16,950 bases of DNA from CAILLO01 sp964579735 (GTDB lineage Bacteria > Bacillota > Clostridia > Saccharofermentanales > UBA5734). Both the position numbers and the translations under genes were made by a program. The notes under the pieces were generated by a model that saw nothing but the letters and a program-made list of their open reading frames with translations, was not told the origin of the DNA and ran no database searches. Every line of letters begins with the position of its first letter. Position 1 is the stretch's first letter. Positions 1-5,530 of this stretch are shown one piece after another. The stretch spans positions 1-16,950 of the forward strand of contig CAZOHH010000051.1 of the NCBI GenBank assembly GCA_964579735.1, written 5' to 3'.

Positions 1-951
1 TTCGCGGAAGTCGGGTCCGTACTTCCCGCCCCCTGGTGGTCACCTCGTCCCCGGGCCACCCCCATGGAAGCATTCCCGGTCCGACAACCCAGGTCCTTAC
101 CCCGCCGCACGTTCAGTCCCCGCCGCTTCGCAGCGGCGGCCACGGCTGTGGTCGTTCTCGTCATGGGGGCCGGCATCGCAGTCTATGCGGCGCCTGTCAG
201 CTACGTCAGTCTCGACTTGAATCTCGGGGTATCCCTCACGCTCAATCGTTTCGACCGCGTCATCGCCGTCGAAGGTCACGACGCTGCATCCAGGTCGATC
301 CTGGATGATGCGAACGTTCTCAACCTCACCTATTCGGAAGGCGTCGACGCCATCATAGCGGCAGCAAGTCTACGGGGTCTATCGATGACGGGTTTCCGAG
401 CCATCGTCGCCGTGGCCAGCCAGGATGAGAGACGGATCGAGACCATCGGCATCAAACTGCGGGAAAGCCTTCAGAACGACTTCGATGAACTGGGCGTGGA
501 TACGAAGATGAATACGGACGACGTGGCCGTCGAACTCGTCATGCAGGCCCGTGATCTCGGCGTATCGTCTGGAAAACTGGAGCTTCTCCGCATTCTCGAA
601 ATTGCGACCGGAGAAGGATTCGTCCTCGATGATTGGCTGCGCAGCTCCGTGGGCGACATCCTCGACCGTCTCGACTCACTCGGCGTCGACATCGATGAAG
701 AGATGGGCGAGCATGGGAACAAGGACGACTCCGATGACAAAGATCCTACCGGGACCGGGCAACCGAGGGCGACGTTCACGCCGAAGCCGACGAACGACGA
801 CGACGACGAGCATGGGGAAGCCACCAGATCGCCAGATCCGACGCATTCCGAGAAGCGCCTCACCGTCACCCCGAAAGCCGGGGAGGGAGAACACAACAGA
901 ACCACTCCCGGAGTGACACCTACGCCGACCTCCCGCGAGCATAGCGATTAA
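1..951 (+). CDS. RsgI-like anti-sigma factor, 5' partial
   Basis: The frame is open from base 1 and stops with TAA at 949-951, so the gene probably begins before the window; ATG at 64 (295 aa) is only an internal candidate without a clear ribosome binding site. Numbered from that ATG, residues 22-43 form one hydrophobic membrane segment preceded by Arg-rich sequence (inside-positive). The segment after it, PVSYVSLDLN followed by LNRFDRVIAV, matches the extracytoplasmic middle domain of RsgI proteins, as does DLGVSSGKLELLRIL near residues 167-181. The last 80 or so residues are Asp/Glu, Pro and Thr rich and look disordered. In Bacillota, RsgI holds SigI through an N-terminal cytoplasmic domain, which would lie upstream here, and is cleaved to release it. 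No carbohydrate-binding domain is visible at the C terminus, so the signal it senses cannot be guessed. A sigI-like gene just upstream is predicted but unseen. Confidence 0.78.
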   Translation, partial: FAEVGSVLPAPWWSPRPRATPMEAFPVRQPRSLPRRTFSPRRFAAAATAVVVLVMGAGIAVYAAPVSYVSLDLNLGVSLTLNRFDRVIAVEGHDAASRSILDDANVLNLTYSEGVDAIIAAASLRGLSMTGFRAIVAVASQDERRIETIGIKLRESLQNDFDELGVDTKMNTDDVAVELVMQARDLGVSSGKLELLRILEIATGEGFVLDDWLRSSVGDILDRLDSLGVDIDEEMGEHGNKDDSDDKDPTGTGQPRATFTPKPTNDDDDEHGEATRSPDPTHSEKRLTVTPKAGEGEHNRTTPGVTPTPTSREHSD

Positions 952-990
952 GCACAGGTATCCAGCACACCTGCGGCTCACGACCTTTCC

Positions 991-1009
991 CGGCGGAACA
1001 GACCCGCCG
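991..1009 (+). terminator. Weak hairpin after the RsgI-like gene
   Basis: CGGCGG (991-996) pairs with CCGCCG (1004-1009) around a 7-base loop, 40 bases after the stop codon. There is no T tract, and the tRNA promoter begins four bases later. It may be a weak or factor-dependent terminator, or nothing. Confidence 0.27.
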
Positions 1010-1012
1010 CGC

Positions 1013-1042
1013 TTGACATCCGCTCCGTCCGCATATTAGAAT
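1013..1042 (+). promoter_or_regulatory. Sigma-A-type promoter of tRNA-Ala
   Basis: The -35 box TTGACA (1013-1018) matches the consensus exactly. The -10 box TAGAAT (1037-1042) follows after an 18-base spacer. Transcription would start near 1049, about six bases before the mature tRNA 5' end. A TATTAG reading at 1034-1039 would give a poorer 15-base spacer. Confidence 0.8.
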
Positions 1043-1054
1043 GGGCAACGCTAC

Positions 1055-1130
1055 GGGGCATTAGCGCAGCTGGGAGCGCACCACACTGGCAGTGTGGGGG
1101 TCAGGGGTTCGAGTCCCCTATGCTCCACCA
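1055..1130 (+). tRNA. tRNA-Ala (anticodon GGC)
   Basis: This is a 76-nt cloverleaf. The acceptor stem GGGGCAT (1055-1061) pairs with ATGCTCC (1120-1126), including the G3:U70 wobble that is the alanine identity element. The anticodon stem CCACA/TGTGG encloses the loop CTGGCAG, giving anticodon GGC, which reads GCC. The T arm is AGGGG-TTCGAGT-CCCCT. Discriminator A and the CCA end are encoded in the DNA (1127-1130). It has its own promoter and terminator, so it is a single-gene unit. Confidence 0.97.
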
Positions 1131-1170
1131 AAAACAAAGAGACGTCTATTCAGACGCCTCTTTGTTTTTG
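1131..1170 (+). terminator. Intrinsic terminator of tRNA-Ala
   Basis: An A-rich arm starting directly after the tRNA CCA (1131-1141) and CGTCT (1143-1147) pair with AGACG (1152-1156) and CTCTTTGTTTTT (1158-1169) around the loop ATTC, with one A/C mismatch. The T-rich 3' arm gives the usual A-tract/T-tract form of a bidirectional intrinsic terminator. The complementarity continues outward to 1122 and 1177, into the tRNA acceptor strand. Confidence 0.8.
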
Positions 1171-1172
1171 GT

Positions 1173-1549
1173 GGAGCGACGAAAGGGGACTCGAAAGCAA
1201 GAGTCCCCATGCGGNNNNNNNNNNNNNNNNNNNNNNNNNNNNNNNNNNNNNNNNNNNNNNNNNNNNNNNNNNNNNNNNNNNNNNNNNNNNNNNNNNNNNN
1301 NNNNNNNNNNNNNNCTCGTCGTGCGAAAGCCGGGATGACAGGGGACCCCATGGAGCCACAGGATCCAGGCCATGGGGAGGTCATTCCTGCTCCACCAGGG
1401 AGCGACGAAAGGGGACTCGAAAGCAAGAGTCCCCATGCGGCTCGTCGTGCGAAAGCCGGGATGACAGGGGACCCCATGGAGCCACAGGATCCAGGACATG
1501 GGGAGGTCATTCCTGCTCCACCAGGGAGCGACGAAAGGGGACTCGAAAG
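1173..1549. repeat. 126-bp tandem repeat array, broken by a gap
   Basis: One full unit lies at 1315-1440. A second, truncated unit at 1441-1549 matches over 109 bases except for C1370 versus A1496. The last 42 bases of a unit precede the gap at 1173-1214. Each unit can form three hairpins: GGGATGAC with GTCATTCC enclosing CCCCATGG with CCATGGGG (1332-1387 in the full unit); GCTCC-ACCAG-GGAGC (1389-1403); and GGGGACTC with GAGTCCCC around an 8-base loop (1411-1434). Units carry TGCTCCACCA, the last ten bases of the adjacent tRNA, at 1388 and 1514. They also carry GGGGACTCGAA, the reverse complement of part of its T arm. There are no direct repeats with unique spacers, and no credible ORF. Function is unknown. 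Confidence 0.88.
1215..1314. other. Assembly gap (100 N) inside the repeat array
   Basis: Exactly 100 N, the usual placeholder for a gap of unknown size. Sequence on the left ends at the last base of a repeat unit and sequence on the right begins at the first base of the next, so the missing part is probably a whole number of 126-bp units, possibly zero. Confidence 0.95.
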
Positions 1550-1601
1550 TGGTCGAAAAACGAAGAAAATGAAAGCTCCAGTACTCTATCGTAAAACGTG
1601 C

Positions 1602-1630
1602 TTGACATGCCCCACTCTCCTCGATATGAT
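1602..1630 (+). promoter_or_regulatory. Strong sigma-A-type promoter of rplM-rpsI
   Basis: TTGACA (1602-1607) and TATGAT (1625-1630) are separated by the ideal 17 bases. Transcription would start near 1637, giving a leader of about 60 nt before rplM. A near-consensus promoter fits a ribosomal protein operon. Confidence 0.85.
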
Positions 1631-1640
1631 GGTGAAGCAA

Positions 1641-1684
1641 AACGAAGGATTCTGCGGCGAAGGCCGTTGGATGCAGAACGGAGG
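1641..1684 (+). promoter_or_regulatory. Candidate structured leader of rplM
   Basis: In the predicted 5' leader, TTCTGC (1650-1655) pairs with GCAGAA (1673-1678). An inner GGC-GAAG-GCC hairpin (1656-1665) and an unpaired 7-base stretch lie between them. The structure ends just before the GGAGG at 1680-1684. Bacillota often carry an L13 autoregulatory leader at this place; assignment to that family is inference from position and shape, not from a covariance match. Confidence 0.4.
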
Positions 1685-1696
1685 TAGACAGGACAG

Positions 1697-2131
1697 ATGA
1701 AGACATATGTGGCGAAAGCCTCGGAAATCAAGCGAAAGTGGCTCGTCGTCGACGTCGAGGGACTCGTCCTCGGTCGTGCGGCCAGTGAAGTGGCGAGGGT
1801 GCTGCGCGGCAAGCACAAGCCAGAATTCACTCCATTCCTCGACACGGGCGATTACGTGATCGTCGTGAACGCTGCCAAGATCGTCCTCACCGGACGCAAG
1901 CTCGAGCAGAAGATGTACCGTTATCATACCGGTTACGCTGGAGGCCTCAAGGAGATCCAGTACAGCCAGATGATGCGGACCAAGCCTGAGAGGGTCTTCG
2001 AGCTCGCGGTCAAGGGCATGCTGCCCAAGAACGCGCTCGGACGTGCCATCTACAAGAAACTGAAGGTCTATGCAGGACCGGAGCACGAGCATGCCGCTCA
2101 GCAGCCCGAAGTCCTAAAGATCCTGGGCTGA
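1697..2131 (+). CDS. rplM: Large ribosomal subunit protein L13
   Basis: The 144-aa product has the normal bacterial length and is recognisable throughout. It has the N-terminal WLVVDVEGLVLGRAASEVA, the GDYVIVVNAAKIVLTGRK core, and the family signature GMLPKNALGR near residues 108-117. L13 is an early assembly protein of the 50S subunit, binding 23S rRNA. The ATG at 1697 follows GGAGG at 1680-1684, with a second purine-rich stretch closer in. It is the first gene of a two-gene operon with rpsI (21-bp gap), the usual bacterial arrangement, and has a strong promoter and possibly an autoregulatory leader. Confidence 0.98.
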   Translation: MKTYVAKASEIKRKWLVVDVEGLVLGRAASEVARVLRGKHKPEFTPFLDTGDYVIVVNAAKIVLTGRKLEQKMYRYHTGYAGGLKEIQYSQMMRTKPERVFELAVKGMLPKNALGRAIYKKLKVYAGPEHEHAAQQPEVLKILG

Positions 2132-2152
2132 TGAAGGGAGGAGCACCGATCC

Positions 2153-2566
2153 ATGGCTACTAAGGCAACAAAGACCACCAAGGTTTACTTCTATGGAACG
2201 GGCCGGCGCAAGAACGCCGTCGCTTGTGTCCGCATGGTTCCCGGCAAGGGCACCGTGACGGTCAACGGTCGTGAGCTCGAAGAATACTTCGGTCTCGAGA
2301 CCTTGAAGATCATCGTCAAGCAGCCCCTCGTGCTGACGGCGAACGAAGACAAGTTCGACCTGATCTGCAAGGCTGTCGGCGGCGGGCTTTCCGGTCAGGC
2401 CGGCGCGATCCGCCATGGCCTTTCCCGCGCACTGCTCAAGGTCGACGAATCCTTCCGCCCCGTGCTGAAGAAGGCCGGTTACTTGACGCGCGATCCCCGC
2501 ATGAAGGAACGCAAGAAGTACGGTCTCAAGAAGGCAAGAAAAGCCTCCCAGTTCTCGAAGAGATAA
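2153..2566 (+). CDS. rpsI: Small ribosomal subunit protein S9
   Basis: The 137-aa product has the S9 hallmarks: YGTGRRKNAVACVRMVPGKG near residues 14-33, the GGGLSGQAGAIRHGLSRAL loop, and the C-terminal tail ending KASQFSKR, whose last residues reach the P-site tRNA in the 30S subunit. The short Thr/Lys-rich N terminus (MATKATKTTK) is a common variable extension. A GGGAGGAG ribosome binding site at 2136-2143 sits about nine bases before the ATG. The gene is co-transcribed with rplM and followed by a terminator-like hairpin. Confidence 0.98.
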   Translation: MATKATKTTKVYFYGTGRRKNAVACVRMVPGKGTVTVNGRELEEYFGLETLKIIVKQPLVLTANEDKFDLICKAVGGGLSGQAGAIRHGLSRALLKVDESFRPVLKKAGYLTRDPRMKERKKYGLKKARKASQFSKR

Positions 2567-2588
2567 AAGGCCGATCCGTCGGTTTTGG

Positions 2589-2622
2589 AACGGGACGAGG
2601 GACTTGTGCCTTCGTCCCGTTT
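2589..2622 (+). terminator. Terminator after rplM-rpsI
   Basis: A 13-bp stem, 2589-2601 (starting AACGGGACGA) with 2609-2621 (ending CGTCCCGTT), has one G/T wobble and the loop ACTTGTG. It is followed by only a short T run (TTTGCT), so termination may be partial. The smaller CCGA-TCCG-TCGG hairpin followed by TTTT at about 2572-2586 may contribute. Confidence 0.6.
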
Positions 2623-2649
2623 GCTATGAAGGGAAAGGGGACCCATGCC

Positions 2650-3852
2650 ATGCTGCTGATCAGAGGAGGTTCCGTATGGCCCATGGACGGGCACCGCTAC
2701 GAGCGGGGCTATGTCCTATGCCACGAAGGGAAGATCGTCGAAGTCGGTGAGGGCGATGGGCCTACAGACTTCGCGAAAGTCGACGTGGACCGCATCGTCG
2801 ATGCTGCAGGGGGTATCGTGTTGCCCGGGCTGGTCGACGCACACTGCCACCTCGGTGTCTTTGCCGATGGCGGCGGCATCGAGGGGGACGACGGCAATGA
2901 ATCGTCGGATCCCGTGACGCCGCACTTGCGCTCCGTGGATGCCATCCACCACGAGGACCGTTGTTTTGCGGAGGCACTTGCCGGCGGAGTCACCTCGGTG
3001 ATGACCGGACCCGGCAGCGGCAACGTGCTGGGCGGCCAGTTCACCTTCCTCAAGACGGCCGGCAGGGACGTGGATGAGATGACCCTTCGAGCCCCCGCCG
3101 CCATGAAAGCCGCATTCGGCGAAAATCCCAAGAAGAACTACGGCGTTCGGAACCAGGCCCCCGCCACCCGCATGGCCACGGCCGCACTTTTGAGGGAGGC
3201 CCTGTTCAAAGCGGGCCGCTATGCCAAGGGCGTCGCACGCGCGGACGCAGGGGAAGAGGACAAGCGCCCCGACTTCGACATGAAGCTGGAGGCGCTCCGG
3301 CCGGTGATGGCTCTCGAGATTCCACTCAAGATCCACGCGCATCGCGCCGACGACATGCTGACCGCGATTCGTGTATGCGAGGAGTTCGGCTTGCGCTATA
3401 CGCTCGACCACGCCACCGAAGGGTATCGAATCGTCGATGCGCTTCTGGAAGCCATGAACGGAACGCAACGGCGTGGCCGCCTCGAAGGGGTCATCGTCGG
3501 GCCCCTGATGCTGGACCGCAGCAAGCCCGAACTCAGAAACTCGGACGCGCGCAACCCAGGAATCCTCGCGGCCCGTGGAATCCCGGTGGCCATCATGACC
3601 GACCATCCCTGCATCCCCATCCAACACCTCCTGCTCAGCGCGGCCATGGCCGTCCGGGAGGGAATGGACGAAGAGGCCGCATTGCGTGCGGTGACGATCC
3701 ACGCCGCCCGCGTCTGCGGGATGCAGGACCGTGTCGGCTCGCTCGCACCAGGCAAGGATGCCGACATCGCGATCTTCACGGGTCACCCGCTGGACATGCG
3801 GACGAAGGTGCGCTGCACGATCGTCGGAGGGCTCGTCGTCCATGGTTCCTGA
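2650..3852 (+). CDS. Amidohydrolase superfamily protein (imidazolonepropionase-like)
   Basis: The 400-aa product is a metal-dependent amidohydrolase. Residues 1-55 resemble the small beta-sandwich that flanks the barrel. Metal-ligand motifs follow: H65-C-H67 in GLVDAHCHLG, H229-A-H231 in KIHAHRADD, H254 in YTLDHATEG, and D318 in IMTDHP. The C terminus has the usual GSLAPGKDADIAIF. It resembles a conserved HutI-related family in Bacillota whose substrate I do not know; no other histidine-degradation gene lies nearby, so HutI itself is unlikely. The ATG at 2650 was chosen because AAAGGGGA (2634-2641) sits 8 bases upstream. The in-frame ATG at 2626 (408 aa) would put that site inside the gene and lies four bases after the terminator stem. 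It overlaps tsaE by 11 bases. Confidence 0.85.
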   Translation: MLLIRGGSVWPMDGHRYERGYVLCHEGKIVEVGEGDGPTDFAKVDVDRIVDAAGGIVLPGLVDAHCHLGVFADGGGIEGDDGNESSDPVTPHLRSVDAIHHEDRCFAEALAGGVTSVMTGPGSGNVLGGQFTFLKTAGRDVDEMTLRAPAAMKAAFGENPKKNYGVRNQAPATRMATAALLREALFKAGRYAKGVARADAGEEDKRPDFDMKLEALRPVMALEIPLKIHAHRADDMLTAIRVCEEFGLRYTLDHATEGYRIVDALLEAMNGTQRRGRLEGVIVGPLMLDRSKPELRNSDARNPGILAARGIPVAIMTDHPCIPIQHLLLSAAMAVREGMDEEAALRAVTIHAARVCGMQDRVGSLAPGKDADIAIFTGHPLDMRTKVRCTIVGGLVVHGS

Positions 3853-4366
3853 ACGCCACTTCACCACTCGGTCGCGGGAGGAGACGGTTGCGCTGGGAGA
3901 AGCCCTCGCAGACACGCTGCGCTCCGGAGACGTGGTCGCGATGGACGGGGATCTCGGCGCAGGAAAGACCGCCATGACGTCCGGCATCGCACGAGGACTC
4001 GGTGTCCGCGGCTTCGTGTCCAGTCCGACCTTCACGTTGATGATCGAACACGCAGCTGGAGCGAGGGGTCTTGCGCTACACCACTTCGATGCCTATCGCC
4101 TGTCCGGGGCTCATGAATTCCTCTCTCTCGGTTTCGACGAGATTCTCGAGACCGATGGAGTCAGCGTCGTCGAATGGGCTGCACGGGTCCGGGAGGCCTT
4201 GCCTGCCTCGCTCATCCAAATCGTTGCAGAACGTCGGGACGGCGAAGGGGAGGACCTGCGCGACATCGGAATCGTCTATCCGGAAGGTCGGGAGAGGGAC
4301 GAAGAGCGGCTGGTCGCTCGTTACACCGCCCTGTGCTCCGAAGGGAAGGAGAGCTCCACATGCTGA
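3842..4366 (+). CDS. tsaE: tRNA t6A biosynthesis ATPase TsaE
   Basis: The 174-aa product shows the Walker A motif GDLGAGKT at residues 36-43 and the family segments SPTFTLMIEH and HFDAYRL, with the VVEWAARV strand later on. TsaE is the ATPase that drives the TsaB-TsaD complex, which attaches threonylcarbamoyl to A37 of ANN-decoding tRNAs in the cytoplasm. The ATG at 3842 lies inside the end of the amidohydrolase gene (11-bp overlap). The open frame runs further upstream, but homology begins right after this ATG. The stop overlaps the tsaB start by 7 bases. The roughly 25-residue C-terminal tail after the conserved core is charged and unremarkable. Confidence 0.95.
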   Translation: MVPERHFTTRSREETVALGEALADTLRSGDVVAMDGDLGAGKTAMTSGIARGLGVRGFVSSPTFTLMIEHAAGARGLALHHFDAYRLSGAHEFLSLGFDEILETDGVSVVEWAARVREALPASLIQIVAERRDGEGEDLRDIGIVYPEGRERDEERLVARYTALCSEGKESSTC

Positions 4367-5082
4367 TTCTCGCCGCCGATACGTCGACCCGCAGCGCCTC
4401 GATCGCGCTGGTGCGGGACGGAACGGTGTTGGGCGAAACGACGCTGTCGCTCGGCCGCAAGCATTCCACGACCTTCATGCCCGCACTCGAGGAACTGATG
4501 CATCGCTGCGGCCTCGCACACGCGGATTTGTCCGCCTACGCATGCACCGTGGGTCCCGGCTCCTACACGGGCATCCGCATCGGCCTCGCGACGTTGCAGA
4601 TGATGGCGTTCGCCGCGCGGAAGCCGGTCTACGGCGTTTCGACGCTTGACGCGCTCGCCCTCCCTCTCCTCGTATCCCGCCACCTCCTCGTATGCCCTAT
4701 GCTCGACGCTCGGAGCGGTAGGATCTTCGGAAGTGCTCTCGATGGGGACGGCACGCATCACTGGGTCGCGGAAGCCAACCTGCCCATCGAGAGTTTCGCC
4801 GCGGCACTCTACACCGCGCTTGAAGCAAAGCCGGATGCGACGGTCGTCCTCTGCGGCGATGCGGCTGCTCTCCATGCATCACGGCTTCGGGACCTGCTTC
4901 CACGAGCCGACATCCACGTTGCGGTCGGCGCGCTCCAGTCCCCGCTTGCCTCCTCCGTCGCGGAACTCGCAGAACGGCAGGCCGCGGCCGGTGACCCGGG
5001 TGACCCCGCCCGGATGTCAGCCTCCTACCTTTCGCCTTCCCAGGCTGAAAGGGAAGCCGCGATCCGGGAGCGCAAACCATGA
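4360..5082 (+). CDS. tsaB: tRNA t6A biosynthesis protein TsaB
   Basis: The 240-aa product begins MLILAADTSTRSASIAL, the ASKHA-fold start of TsaB/YeaZ proteins, and has the signature GPGSYTGIRIGLATLQ at residues 65-80. The C terminus has the SASYLSPSQAERE segment typical of the family. TsaB is a non-catalytic partner and dimerisation scaffold for TsaD in t6A synthesis. The start at 4360 overlaps the tsaE stop (ATGCTGA), and a GAAGGGAAGGAG ribosome binding site lies inside tsaE. An upstream in-frame extension to 4174 is open but lies within tsaE and has no family match. It overlaps rimI by 4 bases, which suggests translational coupling. Confidence 0.95.
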   Translation: MLILAADTSTRSASIALVRDGTVLGETTLSLGRKHSTTFMPALEELMHRCGLAHADLSAYACTVGPGSYTGIRIGLATLQMMAFAARKPVYGVSTLDALALPLLVSRHLLVCPMLDARSGRIFGSALDGDGTHHWVAEANLPIESFAAALYTALEAKPDATVVLCGDAAALHASRLRDLLPRADIHVAVGALQSPLASSVAELAERQAAAGDPGDPARMSASYLSPSQAEREAAIRERKP

Positions 5083-5516
5083 ATGTCCGCCCAGCCGCTC
5101 CCTCGGACGCCGAGGCCATCCTCTTGCTGGAGAGAGCCTGCTTCACGTTGCCATGGAGCGAGAGTTCGATCCGCGCCGATCTGGAAACGAACCCCGCCGC
5201 GCACTACCTCGTTGCGGTCGAGGCTGGCGCCATCATCGGCTACATCGGGATGTGGGCCGTTCACGATGAGGCACAGATCATGGACGTCGCCGTCGCACCC
5301 GCATCGCGTCGGCTCGGCGTCGGCCGGACGCTGATCGAGAAGCTCCTCGAGGAAGCTCGGAATCTCGGGCTCATGCGCATTCTGCTCGAGGTCAGGGAAA
5401 AGAACGCAGGGGCAATCGCATTGTATGTCTCGATGGGCTTCGAGCGTGAAGGATTGCGAAAGGGATACTATCCGGACGATGGAGACAACGCGGTCCTGAT
5501 GAGCCGGAAGATCTAG
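5079..5516 (+). CDS. rimI: Ribosomal protein S18-alanine N-acetyltransferase
   Basis: The 145-aa product is a GNAT-fold acetyltransferase of normal RimI length. The acetyl-CoA pyrophosphate loop is RRLGVG (residues 77-82), followed by a helix. The RimI-specific segment LEVREKNAGAIALYVSMGF contains the expected catalytic candidates E104 and Y116, and GYYPDDGDNAVLM follows. RimI acetylates the N-terminal alanine of ribosomal protein S18. It is translationally coupled to tsaB by an ATGA overlap; the order tsaE-tsaB-rimI is widespread. In many genomes tsaD follows directly, but here an amidase gene follows after 14 bases. Confidence 0.94.
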   Translation: MNVRPAAPSDAEAILLLERACFTLPWSESSIRADLETNPAAHYLVAVEAGAIIGYIGMWAVHDEAQIMDVAVAPASRRLGVGRTLIEKLLEEARNLGLMRILLEVREKNAGAIALYVSMGFEREGLRKGYYPDDGDNAVLMSRKI

Positions 5517-5530
5517 GGAAGGAACAACGA

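Noticed and set aside
953..973. CAGGT/ACCTG inverted repeat just after the RsgI-like gene
   Set aside because: A 5-bp stem with a 9-base loop and no T tract is too weak to call.
1173..1549. CRISPR array
   Set aside because: The 126-bp units are contiguous and nearly identical with no unique spacers, and no cas gene is present.
1055..1549. Prophage or integrative element attachment site at the tRNA 3' end
   Set aside because: The repeated tRNA segment is only about ten bases and lies inside tandem units. No integrase or mobile cargo lies between the copies.
1092..1706. Open frames on both strands running through the tRNA, the gap and the repeat array
   Set aside because: They translate tRNA, N bases and tandem repeats, and run into the rplM promoter and leader. 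None has a ribosome binding site or family match.
2626..2649. Upstream ATG of the amidohydrolase at 2626
   Set aside because: It begins four bases after the rpsI terminator stem and places the good ribosome binding site at 2634-2641 inside the gene; the ATG at 2650 fits better.
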